From assembly GCA_016841955.1 (NCBI GenBank), contig JAENYE010000007.1, forward strand, positions 31,123 to 95,122: a stretch of 64,000 bases of DNA. The letters are read 5' to 3'. The translations under genes and the position numbers were made by a program. Below the pieces are notes generated by a model that saw nothing but the letters and a program-made list of their open reading frames with translations, did not search any database and was not told the DNA's origin. Numbering within the stretch: the stretch's first letter is position 1; each line of letters starts with the position of its first letter. Of the stretch, positions 35,956 through 45,159 are shown in pieces. This stretch comes from Methanobacteriota archaeon (GTDB lineage: Archaea; Halobacteriota; Methanomicrobia; Methanomicrobiales; Methanoculleaceae).

Positions 35956-36993
35956 ATGAACAGCATCCTGTATGGAAGCGCGATCGTCCTCTGCGGGATC
36001 ATCGCGGCGTTCGTCGTTCACGAAATGTTCCGGTGGCTGCAGAAACGGGCCGACCTCACCGAATCGAGGTTGGACGACATCATACTCTACTCGCTCGACA
36101 AGCCTCTCGCCATCGCCATCATCGTGGGTTCCGCCTGGCTTGCCGTAACGCTCTTCGTCGACCCCGAGACCCTCCTCGGGGAGTACGCGTGGCTCTTCTC
36201 CGGGCAATACTTCGCTGCGGTGGCAACCCTCATCGTGGCGTGGGCGGTCTCTTCGTTCGCCTACAACTTCATCAACCTCTACGGCAGGTGGATGGCGTCA
36301 AGGACCGAGACCGATCTTGACGACCGGATCATCCGGGTGCTCGAGGTTTCGGCACGCTACGTGGTCTGGTTCATCGCCATCCTCATGGTCCTCCGGATGC
36401 TCGACGTGGACATCACGCCGCTCATCGCCGGTGCCGGGATCGCTGGCCTGGCGGTGGCGCTCGCGGCCCAGGACATCATCTCCAACTTCTTCGGGGGCGC
36501 GGTGATCCTCGTCGATCGGCCGTTTGCGGTGAACGACCGCATCAAGATCGACAACTACCTCGGGGACGTGATCAGCATCGGCCCCCGGAGCACCAGGATC
36601 AAGACGATGGATTACCAGATGGTTACCATCCCGAACTCAAAGGTCTCCAGCAGCGTCATCGTCAACTACGCCATGCCGGACGTCAGGCTCAAGATCAAGA
36701 TCCCGGTCTCGGCCGCATACGGCAGCGACGTCAAGCGCGTAAAGGAAATCCTCCTCGAGATCGGGAACGAGGCAGCTGTGCGGTCGGAATGCGTCCTCTT
36801 CGACCCTGCGCCGTCCGTCTACTTCCTCGAGTTAGGGGCATCGAGCCTGAACTTCATGCTCGTCATCTGGGCAAAGGCTTTCAACCTGACCTGGGACGTC
36901 CAGGACTACGTGAACACGCGCGTCTGCGAGCGATTTGCAGAAGAGGGGATCGAGATCCCGTTCCCGCAGATGGACGTTCACATGCGGGACTGA
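35956..36993 (+). CDS. mscS: small-conductance mechanosensitive channel, MscS family
   Basis: A 345-residue membrane protein: three or four helices at the N-terminus (SAIVLCGIIAAFVVHEMF, IAIIVGSAWLAVTLF, FIAILMVLRMLDVDI), then the pore-lining TM3-like segment AGIAGLAVALAAQDIISNFF and the beta domain FAVNDRIKIDNYLGDVISIG, ending in a C-terminal alpha/beta domain. It lets ions escape on osmotic downshift. The frame runs open far upstream, but ATG 35956 is the first codon after the divergent hypD start and begins the first helix. Confidence 0.9.
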   Translation: MNSILYGSAIVLCGIIAAFVVHEMFRWLQKRADLTESRLDDIILYSLDKPLAIAIIVGSAWLAVTLFVDPETLLGEYAWLFSGQYFAAVATLIVAWAVSSFAYNFINLYGRWMASRTETDLDDRIIRVLEVSARYVVWFIAILMVLRMLDVDITPLIAGAGIAGLAVALAAQDIISNFFGGAVILVDRPFAVNDRIKIDNYLGDVISIGPRSTRIKTMDYQMVTIPNSKVSSSVIVNYAMPDVRLKIKIPVSAAYGSDVKRVKEILLEIGNEAAVRSECVLFDPAPSVYFLELGASSLNFMLVIWAKAFNLTWDVQDYVNTRVCERFAEEGIEIPFPQMDVHMRD

Positions 36994-36994
36994 T

Positions 36995-37927
36995 CTAGGT
37001 CGCCCGGTAAAAGACCCCCCTCTCCTCCTGCACGGGCTCGACCAGGCCCCTGTCTTCGAGGATCCTGAGGTACTTCGAGACCTCGGCCGGACGGATGCCC
37101 AGAAGGGCGGCGAGATCGCCGGGCGTGCAGGGCCGGCGCCGGATGGTCGCAAGGATGACCTCTCCGGCATCTTCGATCTTGGGCGGCAGCACCCGGTCCG
37201 TGCACGCCGTCCCGATCACCTCCGCGTTCCCGCCGAGCGTTGACGCGATCCGCTCGAGCGCCCCGGGCGATGCCGACCTCACCCGTATATCGGTGCCGGG
37301 CCGATCGAGGGTGTTCACCTGGACGCGGTCCGGGCTGATTGCCGCGACGGCGTCTCTCAGGCGGAGAACCTCTTCCTCCGTGTCGTTCTGGCCCGGGACG
37401 ATGAAGACCTCGAGCCAGACCTCGCCGGGATACTCCCGGACAAAGTCAAGCAGCCCCTCGAGCACCCGGCCGGCGGTGATGCCCGGGCAGGGGCGGTTGA
37501 TCTCCAAAAAGACCTCTTCGGAGACCGCATCGAGCGACGGCACCACGAGGTCCGCCCGCATGAGGGCGGCCCGGACCTCCGGGTCCGTGAGGAGCGCGCT
37601 GTTGGTCAGCACCGCGACCCGGTAGCGGGGATACCGTTCTTTGATGAAGGAGATGATCTCGCCTATCCCTGAGTGAAGCGTCGGCTCACCGGAGCCGGCG
37701 AACGTGACGTAGTCGAGGTCCGGCGCCGTCGCGAGGAAATCGTCAAGTTCCGCGATGACCCCGTCCGTCGGGACGTACTCACGCCGTTCGCAGGTGAGGT
37801 CGGTCGTCCGCCCGCACTCGCAGTAGACGCAGTCGAAGGTACAGGTCTTGTGCGGCACCAGGTCGATCCCGAGCGAGATGCCCAGGCGCCGCGAGGGGAC
37901 CGGGCCGAAGAGGTAACGGTATGCCAT
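36995..37927 (-). CDS. radical SAM protein with C-terminal winged helix
   Basis: About 310 residues from ATG 37927 (MAYRYLFGPVPSRRLG; an upstream in-frame start at 37975 adds unsupported residues). The 4Fe-4S radical-SAM cluster motif is CTFDCVYCECG (C-x3-C-x2-C), with SAM-binding YVTFAGSGEPTL and PSLDAVSEEVF. The last 70 residues are an HTH/winged helix (DLAALLGIRPAEVSKYLRIL). This architecture is common in archaeal proteins of unknown substrate. It ends 2 nt after the convergent mscS gene. Confidence 0.85.
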   Translation of the reverse strand: MAYRYLFGPVPSRRLGISLGIDLVPHKTCTFDCVYCECGRTTDLTCERREYVPTDGVIAELDDFLATAPDLDYVTFAGSGEPTLHSGIGEIISFIKERYPRYRVAVLTNSALLTDPEVRAALMRADLVVPSLDAVSEEVFLEINRPCPGITAGRVLEGLLDFVREYPGEVWLEVFIVPGQNDTEEEVLRLRDAVAAISPDRVQVNTLDRPGTDIRVRSASPGALERIASTLGGNAEVIGTACTDRVLPPKIEDAGEVILATIRRRPCTPGDLAALLGIRPAEVSKYLRILEDRGLVEPVQEERGVFYRAT

Positions 37928-38135
37928 GGAGTTTGTCCTGAGTACTATCCGGCGCGAGGAATCATCAGGGTTCACCTGGCTGCAACGACCCCGGAGGCCT
38001 CCCCCGATCCCGGGCGTCTTCCTGCAGGGGTGAAGGCCGCCCTGTTAACGCACGTTCCGATCGCCCCGGCGAGGCACGACACGCCGGGGGGTGTCTATTC
38101 CGAACCTATTTATCGTCCCGGCAGGAACATTCTGT

Positions 38136-38867
38136 ATGTTTGGCGTCTCCACCTACTGCCTTCACCGTGAGCCGCTCTCTTCGGCACTCGAGAAACTCGC
38201 TCCCGTAACCGATTGCGTGGAGGTGATGGGTGACGGGCTGCACTACCTGGAGAGCGCGGAACCGCTTGAGAGTTACTCGTATCTCTACTTCATCCACGCG
38301 CCGGCCCGGGGGGTCAACATCGCAAGCCTCCTCGAGCCCATCCGGCGGGCGAGCGTCGAGGTCCTGACGCAGACGTTCGCCGTCGCCGCCGAGATTGGGG
38401 CGGACGTGGTCATCCACCCGGGTTACTACGCGTGGCACGAGGAGCGGGAGCGGGCGGCAGAAAGGTTCCGGCAGTCGCTCGGCGAACTTACGGCCGCGGC
38501 CGACGACCTCTCGGTCACGTTTTTCGTCGAGAACATGGGCAACTGGGAGTACTTCTTCCTGCGCTCCTGCGAGGACCTGCCGCTCATCGACGGGATCGGG
38601 CTTGCGCTCGACGTCGGCCACGCGAACCTGAACGGGTGCCTGGACGATTTCCTCGCCCACCCGGTGGCGCACTTCCACCTGCACGATAACGACGGCAACG
38701 AGGACACGCACTCCCCGGTCGGGACCGGGACGATCGATTTCGTGGCCGTGATGGATGCCGTCGAGAGGAACAACGTCATCCCCGTCGTCGAGGTGGACAC
38801 CTTCGACGGGGTGACCGCCAGTATCGCCGCGCTGGAGGCGATCGATGCCGCCGCGCGAGGCAAATAA
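38136..38867 (+). CDS. TIM-barrel sugar-phosphate isomerase/epimerase family protein
   Basis: About 243 residues from ATG 38136 (MFGVSTYCLHREPL). The fold is of the AP-endonuclease 2/xylose-isomerase-like family, with metal-binding candidates in VVIHPGYYAWHEE, FFVENMGNWE, IGLALDVGHANL, FHLHDNDGNEDTHSPVGTG and VVEVDTF. All typical His/Glu/Asp ligands are present, so it is probably an active enzyme on an unknown sugar or similar substrate. TATTTAT at 38107 is a TATA candidate about 28 nt upstream. Confidence 0.8.
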   Translation: MFGVSTYCLHREPLSSALEKLAPVTDCVEVMGDGLHYLESAEPLESYSYLYFIHAPARGVNIASLLEPIRRASVEVLTQTFAVAAEIGADVVIHPGYYAWHEERERAAERFRQSLGELTAAADDLSVTFFVENMGNWEYFFLRSCEDLPLIDGIGLALDVGHANLNGCLDDFLAHPVAHFHLHDNDGNEDTHSPVGTGTIDFVAVMDAVERNNVIPVVEVDTFDGVTASIAALEAIDAAARGK

Positions 38868-38947
38868 CGCCGGTCCTGCCCGGTTCCTCCCCAGGTATCG
38901 GCCGTAACCTTTTATAGGGTAAACCTCCAACATAATTGGTGCGTTAC

Positions 38948-39020
<73 letters not shown>

Positions 39021-39167
39021 TGCTGTTCTCGTCGTTCTGGAAAATTAAGCCGGTTTCTGCTTTTCATTTGTTCCGGGGTTACAGGCGATGCCATCAAACG
39101 ATCGTAACATGTTCGATAGAGTCTCGTGAGGATTAAAGCACCTGCACGACAAACCGATCAGGCACCT

Positions 39168-39605
39168 ATGGCATCCGTGACAGACGGCGACACCCTGCTC
39201 CTGCACTTCACCAGCACCCGCCCCGACGGCGAGGTCTTCGAGGATACCCGAACGGGTGAGCCGGTGCGGGTAACCCTCGGAGCGAAGCAGATCAATCCCC
39301 TCTTCGAGGAGGCGCTGATCGGAAGAGAGCCGGGCGAGACGGTGACCGTGGTGCTGCCTCCGGAGAAAGCCTACGGGAAATATCGCAGGAAACTCGTGGT
39401 CACGATAAAACGCAGGAAGCTGAAACTCGACCACGAACCGGTCCCCGGGGAGCTCCTCAAGGTCGAGGTGATGGGAAAACCCTGCCTGGTAACCGTACTC
39501 GATCTGGACGAGAAAAGCATCACCGTCGACGCGAACCACCCGCTCGCAGGCGAGACGATCGCCTATACGATCACGGTCGAGGCAATCCTCCCCCGGACCG
39601 GCTGA
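39168..39605 (+). CDS. FKBP-type peptidyl-prolyl isomerase, SlyD-like
   Basis: A 145-residue cytoplasmic protein with the short FKBP/SlyD arrangement: GDTLLLHFTSTRPDGEVFED, the IGREPGETVTVVLPPEKAYG catalytic-domain core with an inserted flap (about 65-110), and the closing VDANHPLAGETIAYTITVE. Methanogen members act as folding catalysts and chaperones. Start is ATG 39168 (MASVTDGD); the frame is open to 39126. Confidence 0.9.
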   Translation: MASVTDGDTLLLHFTSTRPDGEVFEDTRTGEPVRVTLGAKQINPLFEEALIGREPGETVTVVLPPEKAYGKYRRKLVVTIKRRKLKLDHEPVPGELLKVEVMGKPCLVTVLDLDEKSITVDANHPLAGETIAYTITVEAILPRTG

Positions 39606-39825
39606 GCGCCTGCCCGGAACCGCAATCGCGAAGGAATCGTTCTTCCGGTCAGGAAGTTCGTCCCGCCGCTCGATGAATGCGAGCGGGAGGTAGAGCTCGC
39701 CGCGGCGGATCGGGCGTCATGGTTGCCCGCGATATTTAGTATCGGCCTGATCAACATCCCGTTCGCTCTTTCCCGTGCGAATCTATTTCGGCTGGTATTT
39801 ATGCCGTCCGGCGAGAGTTCTTTTA

Positions 39826-41562
39826 ATGACATCCGGTTCGTCCTCGAGCGACAGATCGCCCCGGCGGCAGGCGATCGTCGGCTTATTCGTACTCCTGATC
39901 ATCGTTCTCGCCCCCATCGCGCTGTCGTGTTACCTCTACCCTGCATCGTATCCGGCAACAGAACCGGTACACGTGAAGATCCTCGCGGTCAACGACTTCC
40001 ACGGGCAACTGCCCGACGGGCAGGCCCTCAACAAAGAACCGGCCGGGAACGCACCGGTGCTTGCATCGTACCTCAAAACCGCGATGGCAGATGCCGGTCA
40101 GGCAACCACGTTCATTGCGTTGCCGGGGGATGTTGTCGGCGCGTCGCCGCCGGAATCCGGGCTGTTGCTGGACGAACCCACCCTGCTGTTCTTCAACAGT
40201 CTCGCAGACGATTGCACGTACCAGTCTGCACCGGCATGCAGTGCTTCGTGCAACATGATCGCAACCTTCGGCAACCACGAGTTCGACAGAGGCACGGATG
40301 AACTGCTGCGGATGATCCATGGCGGTAACGGTGCAACAACCATTACCCACCTGGCAGACCCCTACCCGGGTGCAGAAGCGGAATACATCTCTTCAAACGT
40401 GGTCTGGAAGACAAACGACACCCTCCTCGCCGCTCCCTACGCGATCCGCGACGCCGGCGGCGTACAGATCGCGTTTATTGGTGCTGATACAACCGCAACG
40501 CCCTCGATCCAGAAGGCGATCAATATCGAACTGGTTGCCTTCAGAAACGAGACCGAATCGATCAACCGGTATGTCCCGGAGATCCAGCAGAAGGGAGTGC
40601 ATGCGATTGTTGTCCTCCTCCACGAGGGCGGCTGGCAGGACCCCTACGATGGTCCGACCCGGGAAGGGGGCAATGTGACGGGCAGGGTCACCGGAATCGT
40701 CGCCGGCCTTGATCCGGATGTGGATGTCGTCCTCTCGGGTCATACCCATGCATTCACCAACGCGTACCTGAATAATGCCGGTGGAAAGCCGGTACTGGTG
40801 ACACAGGCATACAGTTACAGCGGGGCTTTTGCCGACGTCGATCTCGTCATCGATCCCGTCACCGGCGAGATCACCCATAAATCGGCACGGATCGTCCCGG
40901 CATATGCAGACCGGCCGCCCGGCACCAGTCCCGATCCGGAGGCCTCTCTGTTGCTCGAAATGAGCGAAGAGGCGGTCGGGCCGCTGACGAACCGGGTTGT
41001 CACGATTGCATCGGCGGATATCACGCGCGAAGAGACCGATGCCGGCGAATCTGCACTCGGCGACCTTGTCGCCGACGGCCAGCGGGCAGCGATGAATGCC
41101 GATATCGCGTTTGTCACCACCGGCTCACTCCGGGCGGACATAGCAGAGGGGAATGTCACCTGGGGCGACCTGTACTCGGTGCAGCCGTTCTCTGCGACCG
41201 TGCTCTCGATGACACTTACGGGAGACCTGGTCAGGGACGTGCTGGAACAGCAATGGCAGACCCCGTTGCCGCCCCACAACCTCGCCGTCTCCGGGCTTTC
41301 GTACACGTTCGACGATGAAAGGCCCGCCGGCAGCAAAATTACCGAAATCCAGGTAGGTGGCGTCCCGCTGGACCCGAACGAGGAATACACGGCGGCAATG
41401 GTCGATTTCCTCGCAACCGGCGGCGATGGGTACACCGTGTTCACGAAAGGAACGAATGTGGTCAACGGCCCGTTCGATGTCGATGCATTGGTCACGTATA
41501 TGGAATCTCTTCCGGAGCCGGTGGACGTGAAGGCGGAGGGGAGGATCACGATGATCGCGTGA
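39826..41562 (+). CDS. secreted or membrane-anchored 5'-nucleotidase/metallophosphatase
   Basis: A 578-residue enzyme from ATG 39826 with an N-terminal hydrophobic segment (IVGLFVLLIIVLAPIALSC) as signal or anchor. Metallophosphatase motifs: ILAVNDFHGQ, ALPGDVVGAS, TFGNHEFDRG, VLLHEGG and VLSGHTHAF; the C-terminal 5'-nucleotidase substrate domain has VSGLSYTFDDERPAGSKI and YTAAMVDFLATGGDGY. It should act outside the cell on nucleotides or related phosphates. The 220-bp gap before it holds no supported gene. Confidence 0.88.
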   Translation: MTSGSSSSDRSPRRQAIVGLFVLLIIVLAPIALSCYLYPASYPATEPVHVKILAVNDFHGQLPDGQALNKEPAGNAPVLASYLKTAMADAGQATTFIALPGDVVGASPPESGLLLDEPTLLFFNSLADDCTYQSAPACSASCNMIATFGNHEFDRGTDELLRMIHGGNGATTITHLADPYPGAEAEYISSNVVWKTNDTLLAAPYAIRDAGGVQIAFIGADTTATPSIQKAINIELVAFRNETESINRYVPEIQQKGVHAIVVLLHEGGWQDPYDGPTREGGNVTGRVTGIVAGLDPDVDVVLSGHTHAFTNAYLNNAGGKPVLVTQAYSYSGAFADVDLVIDPVTGEITHKSARIVPAYADRPPGTSPDPEASLLLEMSEEAVGPLTNRVVTIASADITREETDAGESALGDLVADGQRAAMNADIAFVTTGSLRADIAEGNVTWGDLYSVQPFSATVLSMTLTGDLVRDVLEQQWQTPLPPHNLAVSGLSYTFDDERPAGSKITEIQVGGVPLDPNEEYTAAMVDFLATGGDGYTVFTKGTNVVNGPFDVDALVTYMESLPEPVDVKAEGRITMIA

Positions 41563-41654
41563 AGGGGTTCTCCCTTCACAGCGGGCACCCGGGCAGCAAC
41601 CGGCCCAACCTATAAATAACGCCCCGCCGCATGAGCCCCCGGAGGTCATGCAAT

Positions 41655-41966
41655 ATGCCTGAATTTGCACAACCGTTCTCCGGGAACCACATGGAACGCA
41701 AGCTGGACCGGGGGGAACTCATCCGGACGATCAGGTTCTCGATCGCCGCCGAGTACGAGGCGATCCAGTTATACAACCAGATCGCCGAATCGACCGAAGA
41801 CCCGCTGGCCCAGAAGGTGATGCGCGATATCGCGAACGAGGAAAAAGAGCACGCCGGGGAGTTCCTGCGTCTCCTGCGGGAGCTTGAGCCCGCCGAAGAG
41901 GAGTTCTACAGGCACGGCTACGAAGAAGTCGAGGAGATGATCGAGGAGTTGAAGGCCGGGAAGTGA
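41655..41966 (+). CDS. ferritin-like diiron protein (demi-ferritin/EncFtn type)
   Basis: A 103-residue protein, half the normal ferritin length, from ATG 41655 with an excellent GGAGGT site 8 nt upstream. Two helices carry the iron-ligand motifs: IAAEYEAIQLYNQIAE (E-x2-E type) and DIANEEKEHAGEFLRLL (E-x2-H). This matches encapsulated-ferritin or small rubrerythrin-like proteins that dimerise to make a diiron site. No encapsulin shell gene is near, and no obvious targeting peptide is at the end, so cargo status is unsupported. Likely role: iron storage or oxidative-stress defence. Confidence 0.75.
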   Translation: MPEFAQPFSGNHMERKLDRGELIRTIRFSIAAEYEAIQLYNQIAESTEDPLAQKVMRDIANEEKEHAGEFLRLLRELEPAEEEFYRHGYEEVEEMIEELKAGK

Positions 41967-41974
41967 TCTCCCCG

Positions 41975-42148
41975 TCACCGCGGCCTGCAGGACTCCTCGT
42001 AGGACTTCTTGCAGTCCGGACAGAGCACCCGGGCCTTCTCGAGGTCCGGGTAGTTCTCTTCGGTGATCTCGTCGCAGGCCGCTCCGCATATCTCGCACCA
42101 GTACTCCTTCGTTTCTTCTTTCTCCTCACCTTTCAGCTTGCGTTTCAT
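41975..42148 (-). CDS. small zinc-ribbon protein
   Basis: A 57-residue protein from ATG 42148 (MKRKLKGEEKEE), with GGAGGT about 9 nt upstream on the minus strand. It has paired CEIC and CPDC knuckles, separated by an acidic helix (ENYPDLEKARVL), and ends in ESCRPR. Probably a Zn-binding protein that contacts RNA, DNA or a protein partner; role unknown. It converges with the ferritin-like gene 8 nt away. Confidence 0.75.
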   Translation of the reverse strand: MKRKLKGEEKEETKEYWCEICGAACDEITEENYPDLEKARVLCPDCKKSYEESCRPR

Positions 42149-42228
42149 GTGGTTCACCTCCGGGTGCTCTGTTGCCAGGCTGCCCGGGCAGGTCACTGCT
42201 CTTCTTCATCCGTTATCATGCTTTCGCG

Positions 42229-43053
42229 TCACCACTGCCCGGTCCCGGTAAGATCGAGCCCCATCTTCCAGAACCGCTCCTGAACCTCCGGAGCGTGGGC
42301 GAGCGACGACGGCTGGGTCCACCGGGTCTCCTCGAAGTAGCCGCCGTTCACCGTCCCGGCGTCGGGGGAGATTGCGACATATGTCTCCACCTCCGCCCCC
42401 TGTTCCGGCGGGGCGCCTTCGTCCCTGCTGCGGGTATAGGCCCAGAGGAGTTTCGTGTTGATCACCCCCGGGTGGAGGCTGTTCGCCGTCACTCCCGTCC
42501 CCTCGAGGACCCGGGCGAGCCGGGCGGTGAAGGCGACGATTCCTACCTTCGATACGGCATAGACATCGTAGGGGTCGTAGATCGGAAAGCCCGGGAGGTT
42601 CCCCCAGTCGATTGACCCCACGCTCCGGTGGGCGACCGACGCGACGTTCACGACCCTCGCGGGGGTGCTCCTCGCAAGAAGCGGAAGAAGCTCATGGATG
42701 AGCAGGACTGGCGCGAGGAAATTCACGGCGAACGTCGTCTCGATTCCGCCGGGTGCAACCTCCCGTTCCGGCATAAAGACCCCGGCGTTGTTGACGAGGA
42801 CGTCGAGCCGGTCGTGCGCTCCGGCGATCTCCTCCGCGAGACCCCTGACCCGCTCCTGCATCGAGAGGTCGGCGATGAAGAGGCTCAATCGGTCGGAGCC
42901 GGTGGCCGCCTCCAGTTCCGCGAGGACCCTCTGGCCCTTCTCAGGGTCCCTGCCGTGGAGCAGCACGCGGTGGCCCTGTTGGGCCAGGGCGCGTGCGGCA
43001 GCCTTCCCGATGCCGTCCGTCGAGCCCGTAACGAGGATGGTCTGCTCCGCCAT
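42229..43053 (-). CDS. short-chain dehydrogenase/reductase
   Basis: A 274-residue SDR. Cofactor-binding TGSTDGIGKAAARALA with the HGRDPEKGQ basic patch suggests NADP(H). NNAGVFMPER is the structural NNAG; the catalytic Ser is in VVNVASVAHRS and YxxxK in YAVSKVG. Resembles the retinol-dehydrogenase/WW-oxidoreductase-like group, but substrate is unknown. It is transcribed divergently from the RHH-acyl-CoA synthetase gene. Confidence 0.87.
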   Translation of the reverse strand: MAEQTILVTGSTDGIGKAAARALAQQGHRVLLHGRDPEKGQRVLAELEAATGSDRLSLFIADLSMQERVRGLAEEIAGAHDRLDVLVNNAGVFMPEREVAPGGIETTFAVNFLAPVLLIHELLPLLARSTPARVVNVASVAHRSVGSIDWGNLPGFPIYDPYDVYAVSKVGIVAFTARLARVLEGTGVTANSLHPGVINTKLLWAYTRSRDEGAPPEQGAEVETYVAISPDAGTVNGGYFEETRWTQPSSLAHAPEVQERFWKMGLDLTGTGQW

Positions 43054-43172
43054 ATGCTACCCGGATGCACGCCGCCTCTATTTGAATGTGGTGGCGACGG
43101 ACCGGTGCCGGTGCGCTCCCCCTCCCCGGGCCGGCAGAACTGATCGTCTCCCGGACGGCATCCGGGTCGAAT

Positions 43173-43262
43173 GCACCATGGGAGTGCTATTCCCCTCGGG
43201 TGTGGTGCGCGACAAAATCAAAAAGGTGATATGGTGCACCACAAACCTCTATATATGGTGCG
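43173..43262. promoter_or_regulatory. repeated TGGTGC sites around the acyl-CoA synthetase start, probable operator
   Basis: The hexamer TGGTGC or its complement occurs four times within 90 bp: GCACCA (43173), TGGTGC (43203), a perfect 10-bp palindrome TGGTGCACCA (43232-43241) and TGGTGC (43256). The palindrome lies between an AT-rich promoter-like stretch (AAAATCAAAAAGG, 43213) and the start codon; CTATATAT follows at 43249. Ribbon-helix-helix proteins bind short inverted or direct repeats of this kind, and the gene encodes such a domain, so autoregulation is a strong inference. Confidence 0.6.
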
Positions 43263-45093
43263 ATACTCGGTCACGATGGATGACGACCTCGTGAAGGCGA
43301 TCGACAGGATGCGTGAATTCCGGGGAATCTCCCGGTCGGAATGGCTCAACGAGCTCTGCACGAAGCACCTCGATGGTGCATCCGAGAACGGCGTGCAGGC
43401 CGAGGTCCCCGCGGGGGTAATGCCTGCAAGCGTCCGGGAGCCGAATATGACCGACTACGAGGCCGCCTGCGCCAACTTCACGATCGACGTCCCCGAGCAC
43501 TTCAATTTCGGGTACGATGTGATCGACCGGTGGGCCGAGACCGACCGGAACAAGCTCGCCATGATCTGGGTGAACCAGGAGGGGAACGAGAGGAAGTACT
43601 CCTTCCGCGACCTCAGGTATCTCTCCAACGGTGCCGCGAACATCCTCCTGAAGTACGGCATCAAGAAGGGCGACCGGGTTCTGCTGATGCTCCCGAGGAT
43701 CCCGGAATGGTGGATCTTCGTTGTCGCGCTCATCAAGCTCGGGGCGGTCTTCTGCCCCTGCCCGACGATGCTGACTCCAAAGGACATCAAATACCGTGTG
43801 CAGGCCGGGAAGTTCAGGATGGTCATCACCAACTGCGAGAACGCCGAGAAAGTCGACGAGGTCGCCGATGCCTGCCCGCTGCTCGACACCCTGTTCCTGG
43901 TGGACGGGGAGCGCGAGGGCTGGGCGAGCTACCCGCACGAGCTCGAGTACCCCGCACCGGTATCGCACCACAAGGTCCGCATGCCGGTCGCGAAGAAGAC
44001 GAAGTCGACCGACCCGATGATGATCTACTTCACCTCGGGCACCACCGGCGAGGCCAAGATGGTGCTGCACAACCAGAGCTACCCGCTCGGCCATATCATC
44101 ACCGCCTCGCTCTGGCAGGACGTCACGGCAAATGACCTTCACCTGACCTTCTCGGATACCGGGTGGGCGAAGTGCGCCTGGGGAAAGATCTTCGGCCAGT
44201 GGATCGCCGGAGCCTGCATCTTCGTCTACGATATCCGGGGGAAGTTCGGCGCGACCGAGCTTCTCCCGCTGATCGAGAAGTATGAGGTGACCACGTTCTG
44301 CGCACCGCCGACGGTCTACCGGATGCTGATCCTCGCCGACCTCGACAAGTTCGACTTCCGGGACCTCCGGCACTGCTGCAGCGCCGGCGAACCGCTCAAC
44401 CCCGAGGTGATCCGCGTCTGGGAGGACGGCACCGGGCAGCCTATCTACGAGGGCTACGGCCAGACGGAGACTGTCTGCTGCATCGCCACGTTCCCCTGTA
44501 TGATGCATAAGCCCGGTTCCATGGGGAGACCCGCTCCGGGCTGGCAGATCGAGCTCCACGACGACGATGGAAACCCGGTCGGTGCCGGGGAGGAAGGACG
44601 CATCGCGGTCAAACTCGACCCCCGGCCGGTCGGGCTCTTCGTGGAGTACCTGGACAACCCCGAAGCGAACCGGGAATCGTTCCAGAACGGGTTCTACTAC
44701 ACCGGCGACAAGGCGCGGGTGGACGAGGACGGCTACTTCTGGTTCATCGGGCGCAACGATGACGTCATCAAGTCCTCCGGGTACAGGATCGGGCCGTTCG
44801 AGGTCGAGAGCGCCCTCATGGAGCACCCGGCCGTCCAGGAGTCGGCGGTCGTCGGGTCGCCGGACCTCATCCGCGGGATGGTCGTCAAGGCGTTCATCGT
44901 GCTAAAGCCCGGCTGCCAGCCGTCCGAATCGCTGGTCAAGGAACTCCAGGCCCATGTCCGGAACACCACCGCCCCGTACAAGTACCCGAGGGCGATCGAG
45001 TTTGTCCAGGAGCTCCCGAAGACCATCTCCGGGAAGATCCAGCGCAACATCCTGCGGGACCAGGAACTGCGGAAGAACAACAACGGGAACTGA
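43255..45093 (+). CDS. AMP-forming acyl-CoA synthetase with N-terminal ribbon-helix-helix domain
   Basis: A 612-residue protein. Residues 3-40 form an RHH (CopG/MetJ-like) DNA-binding domain: beta strand YSVTMDDDLVKAID, then two helices (REFRGISRSEWLNELCTKHL). From about 60 it is an ANL-family ligase like medium-chain acyl- or acetyl-CoA synthetases: YFTSGTTGEAKM (A3), YEGYGQTET (A5), YTGDKARVDEDGYFWFIGR (A7) and KTISGKIQRNILR (A10) with the catalytic Lys. It activates a carboxylate with ATP and CoA. ATG 43255 is chosen since MVRYSV is a typical RHH start; upstream in-frame ATGs at 43231 and 43171 exist. The fusion hints at self-regulation. Confidence 0.85.
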   Translation: MVRYSVTMDDDLVKAIDRMREFRGISRSEWLNELCTKHLDGASENGVQAEVPAGVMPASVREPNMTDYEAACANFTIDVPEHFNFGYDVIDRWAETDRNKLAMIWVNQEGNERKYSFRDLRYLSNGAANILLKYGIKKGDRVLLMLPRIPEWWIFVVALIKLGAVFCPCPTMLTPKDIKYRVQAGKFRMVITNCENAEKVDEVADACPLLDTLFLVDGEREGWASYPHELEYPAPVSHHKVRMPVAKKTKSTDPMMIYFTSGTTGEAKMVLHNQSYPLGHIITASLWQDVTANDLHLTFSDTGWAKCAWGKIFGQWIAGACIFVYDIRGKFGATELLPLIEKYEVTTFCAPPTVYRMLILADLDKFDFRDLRHCCSAGEPLNPEVIRVWEDGTGQPIYEGYGQTETVCCIATFPCMMHKPGSMGRPAPGWQIELHDDDGNPVGAGEEGRIAVKLDPRPVGLFVEYLDNPEANRESFQNGFYYTGDKARVDEDGYFWFIGRNDDVIKSSGYRIGPFEVESALMEHPAVQESAVVGSPDLIRGMVVKAFIVLKPGCQPSESLVKELQAHVRNTTAPYKYPRAIEFVQELPKTISGKIQRNILRDQELRKNNNGN

Positions 45094-45159
45094 ACGGCTC
45101 CCCCGTTCTTTTCTATTTGGGCGACGCCACCGGTGCGCTGTGGTGCTCGGACGCAGTTC

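Noticed and set aside
39723..39800. Short FSIGLINIPFALSRA stretch resembling the start of Ku proteins
   Set aside because: Only about 15 residues agree loosely and no further Ku domain follows, so it is probably chance.
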